From: Pseudomonas sp. Irchel 3A7
Lineage (GTDB): Bacteria > Pseudomonadota > Gammaproteobacteria > Pseudomonadales > Pseudomonadaceae
Length of the DNA stretch: 64,000 bases
Reading direction: 5' to 3'
Assembly: GCF_900187565.1 (NCBI RefSeq)
Contig: NZ_FYED01000001.1
Span: forward strand, 372,001 to 436,000
Both the position numbers and the translations under genes were made by a program. Each line of letters starts with the position of its first letter. The stretch's first letter is position 1. This document shows positions 1-10,195 of the stretch, piece by piece. The notes below the pieces were generated by a model. It saw only the letters and a program-made list of their open reading frames with translations, searched no databases and was not told the origin of the DNA.

Positions 1-618
1 CAACAGGTGGTGGATAAAACCATCTCCGCGATGCATCAGCTGTCGGCGAAGATCAGCGATTCGTGCGGCAACATCGAGACGCTCAACAGCAACACCGTCA
101 ACATCGGGCAAATTCTGGAAGTGATCACCAGCATCTCCCAGCAGACCAACCTGCTGGCCCTCAATGCCGCGATCGAAGCCGCACGTGCCGGTGAAGCCGG
201 ACGAGGTTTTGCAGTGGTTGCCGATGAAGTGCGCAACCTCGCTCACCGCACCCAGGATTCGGCGCAGCAAGTGCAGAAGATGATCGAAGAGCTGCAAGTC
301 GGCGCTCGTGAAGCGGTGGGTACCATGACCGAAAGCCAGCGCCATAGCGAAAGCAGCGTGAACATCGCCAATCAGGCCGGCGAACGCCTGGGCAGCGTGA
401 CCCAGCGCATCGGCGAAATCGACGGCATGAACCAATCCGTGGCGACGGCGACGGAAGAACAGACGGCCGTGGTGGAATCGATCAACGTCGACATCACCGA
501 AATCAACACGCTGAACCAGGAAGGTGTGGAGAACCTGCAATCGACCTTGCGCGCGTGTGCCGATCTTGAGCAGCAGGCGGCGCGGTTGAAGCAGTTGGTG
601 GGTAGCTTCCGGATCTAA
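1..618 (+). CDS. methyl-accepting chemotaxis protein, C-terminal signalling domain (5' truncated by window edge)
   Basis: The open frame runs in from the left edge, so only the last 205 residues are seen. They form the cytoplasmic coiled-coil hairpin of a chemoreceptor. The conserved tip ([20 protein letters not shown], then [15 protein letters not shown]) lies at about residues 41-78 of the fragment and is where CheA and CheW dock. The descending arm continues to a typical Pseudomonas MCP tail (LVGSFRI). No CheR-binding NWETF-like pentapeptide is present at the C terminus. The ligand-binding and membrane parts lie outside the window, so the sensed signal is unknown. A REP pair follows the stop codon. 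Confidence 0.95.
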   Translation, partial: QQVVDKTISAMHQLSAKISDSCGNIETLNSNTVNIGQILEVITSISQQTNLLALNAAIEAARAGEAGRGFAVVADEVRNLAHRTQDSAQQVQKMIEELQVGAREAVGTMTESQRHSESSVNIANQAGERLGSVTQRIGEIDGMNQSVATATEEQTAVVESINVDITEINTLNQEGVENLQSTLRACADLEQQAARLKQLVGSFRI

Positions 619-635
619 GGCGCTCTCACTGGCCT

Positions 636-712
636 CTTCGCGAGCAGGCTCGCTCCCACAGGGGATTTGTGAACGACACAGATCCCGTGTGGGAGCGAGC
701 CTGCTCGCGAAG
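636..712. repeat. REP pair (inverted GCGAGCAGGCTCGCTCCCAC cores)
   Basis: Two oppositely oriented copies of the Pseudomonas REP palindrome, separated by about 27 bp, form a long potential hairpin between the convergent MCP and DUF924 genes. The same core recurs at seven other sites in this window. Such pairs are mobilised by RAYT transposases; none is encoded here. Confidence 0.9.
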
Positions 713-735
713 ACGGCATCAGCCGCAATGAAGAT

Positions 736-1338
736 TCAGAACCTTGAGCCGGGCTTCGAAAGAAACGCCAACTCCTCAGTCGTAGACTCCCGCCCCAACA
801 CCGCATTGCGGTGCGGAAACCGCCCAAACTGCGCGATCACTTTCTGATGTTGCTCGGCGTAATCCAGATAATCGGCAAACAACGCCCGGTCGCTTTCCGG
901 CTGTTGCGCCAGCAAACCGAGATAACGAGAAACGGCTTCGTTCTGCACCGCGAGATTTTCGCAGTGCTCGAACACCAGGTAGATAAACACCCGTTGAATC
1001 GGTAACAACTGGCGATCGAAATCCGCCGCAATGCCTTGCGCCACCAGTGCCTGGGCCCGGGCATCACCGGAATAAGTCTTGGGAGAATCGCGAAAGATCA
1101 TTCGCGGCAGTTGATCGAGCAACAACACCAGAGCCAGCCAACCTTCGGGGCATTGCGCCCACTCGGTCAAACCGCCGGCCAGTGCCTGCTCGACCTGGTC
1201 CCCGAAACGCTCACGCGCTTCGAGGTCCTGGCTGTCACGCTTGCCGAACCACAACTTGCCCTTCTGCGCCGCCACTTCCTTCGATGATTCAGAGTTTCCG
1301 AACCACCATTCGAGCAACGGCTGCCAGGGCGCGGTCAT
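736..1338 (-). CDS. DUF924 family protein
   Basis: A 200-residue protein with the DUF924 signature: an early WFGN segment, then LLDQLPRMIFRDSP in the first half and FEHCENLAVQ in the second half. Length matches the family. It is predicted to be an all-helical, TPR-like cytosolic protein; its biochemical role is not established. The start lies 3 nt after the stop codon of fbp on the same strand, so the two are probably cotranscribed with fbp first. The family call is firm; no function is claimed. Confidence 0.88.
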   Translation of the reverse strand: MTAPWQPLLEWWFGNSESSKEVAAQKGKLWFGKRDSQDLEARERFGDQVEQALAGGLTEWAQCPEGWLALVLLLDQLPRMIFRDSPKTYSGDARAQALVAQGIAADFDRQLLPIQRVFIYLVFEHCENLAVQNEAVSRYLGLLAQQPESDRALFADYLDYAEQHQKVIAQFGRFPHRNAVLGRESTTEELAFLSKPGSRF

Positions 1339-1341
1339 GGT

Positions 1342-2352
1342 TTATTCCTTGTGGTAGGCCGTGACGCGTGCAACTTCTTCTTTTGAGCCGAGGAACACCG
1401 CCACGCGCTGGTGCAGACCTTCAGGCTGGATGTCGAGGATGCGCTGGCGGCCGTCAGTGGAAGCACCGCCCGCTTGTTCCACGAGGAACGACATCGGGTT
1501 GGCTTCGTACATCAGGCGCAGTTTGCCCGGCTTGGACGGCTCGCGGCTGTCGCGCGGGTACATGAACAGACCGCCACGGGTCAGGATGCGGTGCACGTCC
1601 GCGACCATCGCGGCCACCCAGCGCATGTTGTAGTTCTTTTTCAGCGGGCCTTCGTCACCTGCCAGCAGTTCGCTGACATAACGTTGTACAGGCGCTTCCC
1701 AGTGACGCTGGTTGGACGCGTTGATCGCGAACTCCTGGGTGGTTTCAGGAATGGTGATGTCTTCGTGGGTCAGGACGAAACTGCCCATTTCACGGTCCAG
1801 GGTGAAGCCTTTCACACCATCGCCCAGGGTCAGCACCAACATGGTCTGAGGGCCGTAGATGGCATAACCGGCGGCAACCTGCTGGGTGCCTGGCTGCAGG
1901 AAGGCCTTTTCATTCAGCGCTTCGTTCTGGCTCAGGTATTCATTCGGGCAACGCAGCACCGAGAAGATCGTGCCAACCGGGGCGTTAATATCGATGTTCG
2001 ACGAACCGTCCAGTGGGTCAAATACCAGCAGGTACGCGCCCTTCGGGTATTTGCCCGGGATCTGGTAAGCGTTGTCCATTTCTTCGGACGCCATGCCAGC
2101 CAGGTGACCGCCCCACTCGTTGGCTTCGAGCAGGATTTCGTTGGAGAGTACGTCGAGTTTCTTCTGCACTTCGCCTTGGACGTTTTCAGTGCCCATGCTG
2201 CCCAGAACACCGCCCAGGGCGCCTTTGGAAACGGCGTGGCTGATCTCCTTGCAAGCACGCGCCACCACTTCGATCAGGAAGCGCAGATCGGCAGGTGTGT
2301 TGTTGCTGCGGGTCTGCTCAATCAAATAGCGACTCAAGGTAACGCGGGACAT
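1342..2352 (-). CDS. fbp: fructose-1,6-bisphosphatase class I
   Basis: A 336-residue enzyme that hydrolyses fructose-1,6-bisphosphate to fructose-6-phosphate in gluconeogenesis. The metal-binding signature [10 protein letters not shown] is present at about residues 111-121, with an upstream [14 protein letters not shown] acidic segment and a C-terminal [20 protein letters not shown] block, as in E. coli Fbp. Full length for class I. Pseudomonads use the Entner-Doudoroff route and lack 6-phosphofructokinase, so this enzyme runs hexose supply one way. A GGAG Shine-Dalgarno (ccGGAGcc on the coding strand) precedes the ATG. DUF924 follows immediately. Confidence 0.97.
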   Translation of the reverse strand: MSRVTLSRYLIEQTRSNNTPADLRFLIEVVARACKEISHAVSKGALGGVLGSMGTENVQGEVQKKLDVLSNEILLEANEWGGHLAGMASEEMDNAYQIPGKYPKGAYLLVFDPLDGSSNIDINAPVGTIFSVLRCPNEYLSQNEALNEKAFLQPGTQQVAAGYAIYGPQTMLVLTLGDGVKGFTLDREMGSFVLTHEDITIPETTQEFAINASNQRHWEAPVQRYVSELLAGDEGPLKKNYNMRWVAAMVADVHRILTRGGLFMYPRDSREPSKPGKLRLMYEANPMSFLVEQAGGASTDGRQRILDIQPEGLHQRVAVFLGSKEEVARVTAYHKE

Positions 2353-2540
2353 GGAAGGCTCCGGAGGAATGGGGGGCTTAAAAACCCGCGCAGTTTAGCG
2401 CGAGTCGGGGCGCATTTCCTCCTATCAGACGTGATCGGTCGAAGAGAGTTCATGCGCGGGGTTCAGCGTAGATGGAAATGGGCGAGATGGGGGCCAAAGA
2501 ATAGCGGCCATTTCAGCGTCTTTGTCGACTGATCGATCGC

Positions 2541-2607
2541 ATTCGCGAGCAGGCTCGCTCCCACATGGGAACGCATGATCCTGTGGGAGCGAGCCTGCTC
2601 GCGAATG
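2541..2607. repeat. REP pair
   Basis: Two inverted REP cores with only about 15 bp between them (ttcgcgagcaggctcgctcc and its reverse complement) lie between fbp upstream and the DUF3999 gene stop. They could form a stable hairpin limiting readthrough from the DUF2339-DUF3999 operon. Confidence 0.9.
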
Positions 2608-2625
2608 GGTGCAAAGCACCCGCCT

Positions 2626-3996
2626 TCAGGGCTTTACCGGTGGTTTGCGCAGCAAACTGAACGCCATCGCCGCCAGAAAAAGCACGCTGAGCAACAACAC
2701 TGCCCACAGGCCGAATTTCTTCCAGTCGGTGCCGGTCGGTGCCGGTACGGCCGCAGCAGCCGGGGTGACCACCGCCCCACCATCGACCGAAGCCCTGCCC
2801 AACGTCGCCAGCTTCGCTGCGTTGAAATCAGGAATCAGCGTCGACAACGGCAAATTCGCCGCCTTCGCCGTTGCACTGCCCAACGCCAGCGTAAAAGGTC
2901 CCGCCCCCCGCGCCAGAAACACCAATTGCGTGGCGCGCACGGCAAATTTCAGCGTGGGCGCCTGAGCCCCCAGACCACCGCCGCGCTCGTCCACCACCAG
3001 TTTCAACTGCTGCACGGTTTGCCCCGATAACTGCAATTCGTTCTGCAGCACGTCCTGGCCGTTCTGGGTCAGGCGATACAACAAGCCGCTGCTCATCGGC
3101 TGCCACGGCAGGCTGCTCTCCCGGCGACCGGACAACACCACGGGCGCCAGACTGTTGGGCTGGTCCAGTACGATCTGAACGCGCTCGACGTTCAGCCCCA
3201 TCGGCAATTGCCAGATGTACTCCCCCGCCTTGACACTGCTACCGGCCAACGCTTGCGACCAGACTAACGGCAGCGGCAGGCTGCGTGGGCTGGCGCTCTG
3301 CAGCTGCGCCGACGTCAGGATCGGCGCCGCTTGCGGCGTGTTCCACAGCAATCGCAGATAGCGCGCCGATTGCCCCGGCAGTCCGACTTCATGCTGCTCG
3401 ACCCGTTCGTCGGCAAAGGTCAGCCGCGCCACTTGCCCTTCGCCCCAGGACTGCCAATGCTGCAAATCATCGCTGGCCTCGATGCTGAACCGCTGGAATC
3501 CGTCACGCTCGCTGGTCCAGTCGAGGATCAACTGCTGCAATGGCGCCTTGATACCGCTGGCGTCGAGCAACCAACCACGCAGTACTTCTTCGCCCGCCTC
3601 CAACTGACGGGACGGCTGCACTTCGACCAGCGTGCCGTTTACGTTTGATTGCACCCGCACGCCCGGTGCGCGCTCGGTGTCGTCCGCCGAGTCGTACAGC
3701 GGGAACCATTTGACGTCGGTCAGCGTTCGATTGTCGTCGACCTGGGCAGGTTCCCGGGCCAGAGCATAGGCTTGCGGCTCGCCGGCAGCGTTGAACACGC
3801 GTACATCGCTGAGGTCGGTCTGCCGTGCATTCAGCTGAACCGCCAGGGGCAATTCAAGGCGATACCACGGACCTTCACCGCTCACGGACAACGGTACCTG
3901 CGTGGCGAAATCCGCCGGTTTTTCCTGAGCGCCGGCTGCCAGCGCCATACCCATTGCAACAGCGCCTAACCAGCCCAGGTTCAGCTTCTGACTCAA
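2626..3996 (-). CDS. DUF3999 domain-containing membrane-anchored protein
   Basis: A 456-residue protein with an N-terminal signal peptide (LGAVAMGMALAAGAQ, cleavage near residue 24) and one C-terminal membrane helix (LWAVLLLSVLFLAAMAFSLL, about residues 428-447) followed by a short basic tail. The bulk is therefore periplasmic and beta-rich, anchored in the inner membrane. It matches DUF3999, which is commonly encoded beside DUF2339 proteins. The start overlaps the stop of the upstream DUF2339 gene by 4 nt (ATGA), so the two are translationally coupled and probably act together in the envelope. The molecular role is unknown. Confidence 0.87.
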   Translation of the reverse strand: MSQKLNLGWLGAVAMGMALAAGAQEKPADFATQVPLSVSGEGPWYRLELPLAVQLNARQTDLSDVRVFNAAGEPQAYALAREPAQVDDNRTLTDVKWFPLYDSADDTERAPGVRVQSNVNGTLVEVQPSRQLEAGEEVLRGWLLDASGIKAPLQQLILDWTSERDGFQRFSIEASDDLQHWQSWGEGQVARLTFADERVEQHEVGLPGQSARYLRLLWNTPQAAPILTSAQLQSASPRSLPLPLVWSQALAGSSVKAGEYIWQLPMGLNVERVQIVLDQPNSLAPVVLSGRRESSLPWQPMSSGLLYRLTQNGQDVLQNELQLSGQTVQQLKLVVDERGGGLGAQAPTLKFAVRATQLVFLARGAGPFTLALGSATAKAANLPLSTLIPDFNAAKLATLGRASVDGGAVVTPAAAAVPAPTGTDWKKFGLWAVLLLSVLFLAAMAFSLLRKPPVKP

Positions 3997-6900
3997 GACG
4001 ACACTCCTTCGGTTTGCGGTGCCGGTTTTTCTGCTTCCGACACAGCCTCGATGCGTTTGGGCGGCAATGGGGCGAAGTAGCCCACCACCAGCAGCAATAC
4101 GCCAACGCCAATGAACGACACAATCCGCGCCAGCCCGCCGCGGTTGCTCAATTCGATAAAGAACAGCTTGGCCACGACTACCCCGATCAGCACGGCGCCC
4201 ACCAGCCAGACCTCGCGACGACCACGCAGATGTCCGCCGATCATCAGACTCAGGGCCATCAAGGTCCAGACGATAGACAGGCCAGCCTGCACCCGCATGG
4301 ATTCAAGCAGCCGATCAAGCTCGAACGGCACGCCACTCCACTGGTGCGCCGTGCGCATGACCAATGCGGTGAAGAATACAAACAGCGAGACACCCGTGAT
4401 CGCCAGACTGGCTTTGGCTGCGGACTCCCTGCCCACCCCAAGCTGCGTCACGGCGCTGCGGGACCAGACATACACGCCGAATAACGCAAAGATCAGCCCC
4501 AACTCCAGCGGGTTGATCAGCGGCACGTAGGGCAATGGCTCGGCGCTGCCATTACTGAAGGCGTTCGCCAACCAGAACCAGGCAAGCATCAACAGCGCCA
4601 ACGGGGCAGCGGCGTACAGGCGGTATTCGCGGTTGCAGGCCGACACCGGCCACGGCCAGGCGCGCGGGGCCGCCATCAGCACCAGATACAGGCTCGGCAG
4701 AATCGCCCAGCCCAACCAGCGCCAGGCGTTGTATTGCTCGGACAACAGCAACAGGCCATAACGCAATTCCAGGGCCAGCACCCCGATCAACAACCAACAG
4801 CCGAGTACATGAGCCGCACTCAAAACCCGCGCCGGCAACATCGTTGCCAGGCGTCGCAGGGAGACGAAATGCACCACGAACAACGCTGACCAGACCAGCC
4901 AGCCGAAATGGGCGGCCGGGTGATAGCGCGGGTACCAGACCCCAAGCAGCACCAGTGCGGCAGCAGGGATCAACACCGTGCAGAGTACCCCCAGCGACGG
5001 CCAATTCAGACGCAGCGCCAGCACTGTCCACATCGCAACGCTTACGGCCGCGACGATCAGTAGCAACGTCCCCTGCAGCGGCAACGGTGCAAAGCGCATC
5101 ACATCACTGACCCACGCCAACATCCACCAGGCCGCGCCCCACACCAGCAATATCCGGGACAAACGCTGCAAACCATCAGGCGCCATGGCAAGATTGCTGA
5201 TGTGCAAACGCCAGGCACCGACCAACGCAGCCAGCCCCAGCAAGAGCGGCGCCCAGAACCCGCCATGGGCCAAGGGTCGCAACGTTTCACCAGACAGCGG
5301 CCATGCTGCGAGGATCAAGGCGCCACCCAACAATTGCACGGCAAGCGCGCTGAACAGGACTGCACGCGACTCAATGCGCAGACCGACAACTAACGTCACT
5401 AGCCCCGCCAAGGCCCAACAGATCACCGTGCCATGGCTGAAGAAAAACAGCGGCGCCAGCAGATAGAGAAATACCAGGCCCAGACAGGCCAAAACGGGCG
5501 TGCCTTGGCGTTCCCAGGATTTGGTTTGCTCCGGCGACGCTTTGTGCAACTGATAGAAACTGAACAACAGCGCGACACCCAGCATCAGCGCGCCCAACGG
5601 TGTGCCGTCGAGCAGGTTGCCCTCGCCGCCGCGCAGCTCGCTGAGAAACGTCAGGGCCGACCCCAGTTGCAGCAGCAAGGCAAAGGCCCGGGCCAACGGC
5701 CGTTGTTGACGCAGGCCGAGCCAGAAAATTCCCGCGCCTTCCACCGCCCATGCTGCGGTGGTCCAACGCGCATCCAGCCCCAGCGGGATTGCCAGACTGG
5801 TGAAAATCACCCCCAACGCCAGGCAGGTTTCCCCCAACAGCATTGCACGCCCCCCCATCAGCAGACGGGCCAGCGCCATGTAAATCATGCCCATGGCCAA
5901 AGCACTGAAGGCAGCGGCAAACTCCAGATGCTGCACCAGGGCGAACTGCAACCCGAAGCCCACCAGTGGCGGGCCGAACAGCAGCGTGCCATCAACGTAA
6001 TCGCCCTTGCGGGCCGACCAGCGCAACAGCGCTTCTCGATCACCTTCCGCGGGCCCGTCGCTTATCACATGCAGCTTGCGACGAGCGAACAGCAAGCCGA
6101 TGGCCAGGTACATCAGGAAGAACAGAATCAGAAACGGCTCGGTACTCCACAGCAAATCCGGCGTATAGGAACGCAACCCCCAGGCGAAACCGATGCCAAA
6201 GGTGCCCACAAAGCCGATAACGTTCAGCAGGCGCCAGGCCTTGAACCAGGCGATGGCCAGGATGCCGGCATTGAGCAAGGCGAAATAGCTGAACAGCGCG
6301 ACGTGACTACCGGTGCCAGTGGAGGCCAGGATCGGTGCGGCGAACCCGCCCAGCGCGGCGACGGCCGCCAACCCCATGGCATTCTGGGTCAGGGCAAGAA
6401 TCGCCGAGAACACCGTGATGGCAACCAGGACGCCAAACGCCGCCGAAGGATCGAGCAACGGGTGCAGGCGCATCGCCGCAAACACCGTCAGGTACAACAC
6501 CGCGACCCCGGCGCCTTGCAGCATCAAGGCGTAATTGTTGTTGCGGGTTCGCAGCCACCAACCCAGCCCGAGCAGTCCCAGTGACGCCGCCGCGACACCG
6601 GCGTAACGCAACTCGATCGGTACCACCATGCCTTCGGTGGCGTAGCGCAGCAAGAAGGCCAGACCGAGGAACAACAGGACCAAGCCCACCCGCAATACAG
6701 TGTTGCCGCCAAACAACCAAGCGCGGGCAGCGCTGATGGCGCGCTCGATGAAATGGGGGCCGAGGGGGATCGCGGGTTGTTGCGATTCGCGGGAAACCGG
6801 TTGCGGTTTCCAGGGGTCCACGGGCAGTGGACGGTCGGGTTCGGTGACGGGATCGAGTTCGGGCGGAAGCTCCCAGACCAGTTCCGGGGTTTCGGCAGCG

Positions 6901-7196
6901 GTTTGCCCGACAATGCTGTCCGGGGCCGCCGTGGTTTCGCTGATGACAGGTTCAGCGGTTTCAGGGGCGGTGACGCCAGACACCTCCAGAAGTGCCAGCC
7001 GTTGCTCGACGCCATGCAGTGCCACCTGCGCCTGCTCCAGCTGACGGCGATGCTCATTGGCTTGCGACGCCAACCGGCCGATGCGAATGGCCTGGCCACT
7101 CGCCAAACCGAGCAATGCGCCCAGCAACGCGTCGCTGAACGACTCGTCGAGCATCCAGCCCAGCACCAGGCCAATCAGCATGAACATCCATTGCAT
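3993..7196 (-). CDS. DUF2339 polytopic inner-membrane protein
   Basis: A 1067-residue protein. It has one N-terminal membrane helix (MFMLIGLVLGWML), a heptad-like linker at about residues 45-75, a Pro/Glu-rich soluble stretch to about residue 150, then roughly two dozen hydrophobic segments to the C terminus. Motifs such as NTVLRVGLVLLFLGLAFLLRY and the many aromatic-rich helices are typical of DUF2339. It overlaps the downstream DUF3999 gene by 4 nt. The family has been suggested to act in the envelope, but no reaction is known. The ATG is followed by an uninterrupted frame; REP elements lie upstream. Confidence 0.88.
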   Translation of the reverse strand: MQWMFMLIGLVLGWMLDESFSDALLGALLGLASGQAIRIGRLASQANEHRRQLEQAQVALHGVEQRLALLEVSGVTAPETAEPVISETTAAPDSIVGQTAAETPELVWELPPELDPVTEPDRPLPVDPWKPQPVSRESQQPAIPLGPHFIERAISAARAWLFGGNTVLRVGLVLLFLGLAFLLRYATEGMVVPIELRYAGVAAASLGLLGLGWWLRTRNNNYALMLQGAGVAVLYLTVFAAMRLHPLLDPSAAFGVLVAITVFSAILALTQNAMGLAAVAALGGFAAPILASTGTGSHVALFSYFALLNAGILAIAWFKAWRLLNVIGFVGTFGIGFAWGLRSYTPDLLWSTEPFLILFFLMYLAIGLLFARRKLHVISDGPAEGDREALLRWSARKGDYVDGTLLFGPPLVGFGLQFALVQHLEFAAAFSALAMGMIYMALARLLMGGRAMLLGETCLALGVIFTSLAIPLGLDARWTTAAWAVEGAGIFWLGLRQQRPLARAFALLLQLGSALTFLSELRGGEGNLLDGTPLGALMLGVALLFSFYQLHKASPEQTKSWERQGTPVLACLGLVFLYLLAPLFFFSHGTVICWALAGLVTLVVGLRIESRAVLFSALAVQLLGGALILAAWPLSGETLRPLAHGGFWAPLLLGLAALVGAWRLHISNLAMAPDGLQRLSRILLVWGAAWWMLAWVSDVMRFAPLPLQGTLLLIVAAVSVAMWTVLALRLNWPSLGVLCTVLIPAAALVLLGVWYPRYHPAAHFGWLVWSALFVVHFVSLRRLATMLPARVLSAAHVLGCWLLIGVLALELRYGLLLLSEQYNAWRWLGWAILPSLYLVLMAAPRAWPWPVSACNREYRLYAAAPLALLMLAWFWLANAFSNGSAEPLPYVPLINPLELGLIFALFGVYVWSRSAVTQLGVGRESAAKASLAITGVSLFVFFTALVMRTAHQWSGVPFELDRLLESMRVQAGLSIVWTLMALSLMIGGHLRGRREVWLVGAVLIGVVVAKLFFIELSNRGGLARIVSFIGVGVLLLVVGYFAPLPPKRIEAVSEAEKPAPQTEGVSS

Positions 7197-7283
7197 GGTC
7201 GATATCCCTAAGCGGCCCCTTCATGGGGCGAGTCCAGGCGGTACAGCGTCTGACCTGAGTCTAGTGCGCAACGGCACAAACCA

Positions 7284-7373
7284 TGTGGGAGCGAGCCTGC
7301 TCGCGAAGTGGCCATGACATTCAGCATTCATGTTGAATGTCAGTCCGCCTTCGCGAGCAGGCTCGCTCCCACA
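7284..7373. repeat. REP pair
   Basis: Two inverted REP cores about 40 bp apart lie between the stop of glgP and the start of the DUF2339 gene, which is transcribed in the same direction. They separate two transcription units. Confidence 0.9.
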
Positions 7374-7488
7374 CTGGCCTGCGCAGTTTCCTGACTCTTG
7401 ATGTACCCTGCCGCCCGGTAAAACTGATGCTTAGTATATCGATCAGGCCCGGCAGCCGCTGGGCCTTGCTCGCAATTATTGCTACAAG

Positions 7489-9939
7489 CTATCCCAAAGC
7501 TTTCCAGATATCCGTGGCGTACTCGCGAATCGTCCGGTCTGACGAGAACCAGCCCATCCGCGCCGTGCTCAGCACCGCTGAACGCCACCACTCTTTCGAA
7601 TCGTGCCAATGGGCCTCGACCCGCATCTGCGCGTTCCAGTAGGAATCGAAATCGGCGCAGACCAGGAAGCGGTCGTAGTCCACCAACGAATCGATCAACC
7701 CTGTGTAACGCGACGGATCATCCGGCGAGAACACCCCACCGCGAATCGCCTGCAATACATCGTTGAGCCGGTGGGAAGCGGCGATGTCCGGCACCGCACT
7801 GAACTCGTGGTTCTGCTTGCGCGCTTCAACCTGCTGGGCACTGAGGCCGAAGATGAACATGTGCTCGGCACCGATGCGCTCGCACATTTCCACGTTGGCG
7901 CCATCCAGCGTACCGATGGTCAACGCACCGTTGAGGCCGAATTTCATGTTGCTGGTGCCGGACGCTTCGAAACCGGCCGTGGAAATCTGCTCGGACAAAT
8001 CCGCCGCCGGAATGATGCTCTCCGCCAGGCTGACGTTGTAGTTGGGCAGGAACACTACCTTGAGCAAACCACGCACCGTCGGGTCATTGTTCACCACCCG
8101 GGCGATGTCGTTGGTCAGCTTGATGATCAGCTTGGCCTGGTGATAACTGGCCGCCGCTTTACCGGCGAAGATTTTCACTCGCGGCACCCAGTCGATTTCC
8201 GGCTCGGCGCGGATCGCCTGGTACAACGCCACGGTGTGCATCAGATTGAGCAACTGGCGTTTGTACTCGTGGATCCGCTTGACCTGCACGTCGAACATCG
8301 CCGCCGGGTTGACCGCCACCCCCAGCCGTTCGTGAATGATGTACGCCAGGGCTTTTTTGCTGTGCAGGCGCTGTTCGGCGAAGGCCTTGTGAAACGCTGT
8401 CTTCTCGGCGAATGGCTCCAGGCCGAGCAAGCGCTCCTCGGGATTGTCCAGCACATCCGGCCCTAGAGCATCGACCAGCATTGAGGTCAACTCCGGGTTG
8501 GACTGATACAGCCAACGGCGGAAGGTAATGCCGTTAGTCTTGTTGTTGATCCGCTGCGGGTAGAGTTTGTGCAGTTCGGAGAACACCGTTTTGCGCATCA
8601 GTTGCGTATGCAGCCCGGACACGCCGTTGACACTGTGGGAGCCGAGGAACGCCAGGTTGCCCATGCGTACGCGACGGCCATTGTCTTCTTCGATCAGCGA
8701 CACCGCACGCAGCACGTCGAAATCGTGGATGCCCTTGGCGCGCAACGAGTCGATGTGCTGGGCGTTGATCAGGTAAATGATCTGCATGTGCCGCGGCAAC
8801 ATGCGCTCCATCAAACCGACCGGCCAGGTTTCCAGCGCTTCGGGCAGCAGCGTGTGGTTGGTGTAGGACAGCGTATCGACCGTGATCTGCCACGCCGCGT
8901 CCCAGGCCACGTCATAGACGTCGACCAATTGACGCATCAACTCGGCCACGGCAATCGAGGGGTGGGTGTCGTTGAGCTGAATCGCCGCGTGGTCGCCCAG
9001 GGTCAGCACCGAGGTGTGCATGTTGCGATGGCGGCGCAGCAAGTCCTGCAGGGACGCGGCAACGAAGAAGTATTCCTGGCGCAGCCGCAGCTCCTGGCCG
9101 GCTTCGGTGCTGTCCGCCGGATAGAGCACGCGGGAGATACTTTCGGCCCGGGCCACTTCGGCGACCGCACCCAAGTGGTCACCGGCGTTGAAACGCTCCA
9201 GGTGCAAATCTTCCATGGCCCGGGCGCGCCACAGACGCAAGGTGTTCACGCTCGCCCCGCGCCAGCCGACCACCGGTGTGTCGTAGGCAATGGCCCGAAC
9301 GGTTTCTGCCGGGTGCCAGACTTGCTTTGACTTGCCGGCGTCATCGGTCACGGTCTCGACACCGCCGCCGAAGGCGATCGTGTAAACCACCTCTGGCCGC
9401 TCGAACTCCCAAGGGTTGCCGAAATCCAGCCAGTGTTCGGTCTGCTCCTGCTGCCAACCGTCGACGATGGCCTGGCGAAACAAGCCATGCTCATAGCGAA
9501 TACCGTAGCCGTGGCCGGCGATACCCAGGGTCGACATGCTTTCCATGAAGCACGCAGCCAGGCGACCGAGGCCACCGTTACCCAGTGCCGCGTCGGGCTC
9601 CAGCAGGCGAATGCGTTCGATGTCGACACCGAGCTCCGTCATCGCCTCGCGGGCCACGTCGAGCAGGCCGAGGTTGCTCAGACTGTCATAGAGCAGCCGG
9701 CCGATGAGAAACTCCAGGGAGAGGTAATAAACGCGTTTCTGACCCTTGCGGTAGATCTGTCGCGTGTGGTCCATCCAGTGCTCGACCATGTGATCACGCG
9801 CCGCCAGCGCGATGGCCTCGAACCAGTCATGGTCGAAGGCGTGATCCGGGTCTTTGCCCACCGCATAGGTGAGCTTGGTCAAGACGGCGTCGCGGAATGC
9901 GGCCACCTCTGCTTCGCGAACAAGTGGTTCTTGAGTCAT
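7489..9939 (-). CDS. glgP: glycogen/starch/alpha-glucan phosphorylase
   Basis: An 816-residue GT35 enzyme that releases glucose-1-phosphate from alpha-1,4-glucans. The PLP-binding lysine block is intact (EASGTSNMKFGLNG, about residue 650). The N-terminal YYLSLEFLIGR and ALGNGGLGRLAACF motifs and the central NDTHPSIAVAELMR motif are also intact. Length agrees with E. coli GlgP (about 815 aa). No other glg genes flank it here, which is common in Pseudomonas, where glycogen and trehalose genes sit elsewhere. The ATG is preceded by a purine-rich GAGGTCC segment. Confidence in family is very high; substrate preference (glycogen versus maltodextrin) is inferred. Confidence 0.97.
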   Translation of the reverse strand: MTQEPLVREAEVAAFRDAVLTKLTYAVGKDPDHAFDHDWFEAIALAARDHMVEHWMDHTRQIYRKGQKRVYYLSLEFLIGRLLYDSLSNLGLLDVAREAMTELGVDIERIRLLEPDAALGNGGLGRLAACFMESMSTLGIAGHGYGIRYEHGLFRQAIVDGWQQEQTEHWLDFGNPWEFERPEVVYTIAFGGGVETVTDDAGKSKQVWHPAETVRAIAYDTPVVGWRGASVNTLRLWRARAMEDLHLERFNAGDHLGAVAEVARAESISRVLYPADSTEAGQELRLRQEYFFVAASLQDLLRRHRNMHTSVLTLGDHAAIQLNDTHPSIAVAELMRQLVDVYDVAWDAAWQITVDTLSYTNHTLLPEALETWPVGLMERMLPRHMQIIYLINAQHIDSLRAKGIHDFDVLRAVSLIEEDNGRRVRMGNLAFLGSHSVNGVSGLHTQLMRKTVFSELHKLYPQRINNKTNGITFRRWLYQSNPELTSMLVDALGPDVLDNPEERLLGLEPFAEKTAFHKAFAEQRLHSKKALAYIIHERLGVAVNPAAMFDVQVKRIHEYKRQLLNLMHTVALYQAIRAEPEIDWVPRVKIFAGKAAASYHQAKLIIKLTNDIARVVNNDPTVRGLLKVVFLPNYNVSLAESIIPAADLSEQISTAGFEASGTSNMKFGLNGALTIGTLDGANVEMCERIGAEHMFIFGLSAQQVEARKQNHEFSAVPDIAASHRLNDVLQAIRGGVFSPDDPSRYTGLIDSLVDYDRFLVCADFDSYWNAQMRVEAHWHDSKEWWRSAVLSTARMGWFSSDRTIREYATDIWKALG

Positions 9940-10131
9940 CGATAGGACCTCGAGCGAGCTTGGAGTTGTCTGAGCCTAGACGGTCTGACAGGCGGTAGAG
10001 GCTCTGGTTCGGCAGTTTTTCCTGTTATGCGAATCGATCGGCAATACATTGTCGGTTACATCAAACAATGCAGGGGCCGTGCCGGATTAGTGGTTTGCTG
10101 GCCGACGCAGAAAAAATCTGGCGAAAGGTTG

Positions 10132-10159
10132 TTCAAAAATCCACCAGTCCCGGTATGAT
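10132..10159 (+). promoter_or_regulatory. candidate sigma-70 promoter for the YkgJ-family gene
   Basis: TTCAAA (10132-10137) and TATGAT (10154-10159) are separated by 16 bp, 37 nt before the start codon. The -10 matches 5 of 6 consensus bases; the -35 is weaker. It lies in the divergent region with glgP. Confidence 0.4.
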
Positions 10160-10195
10160 CGCGCGCCCTGATGCATACGCCTGGTAAAACCCTCG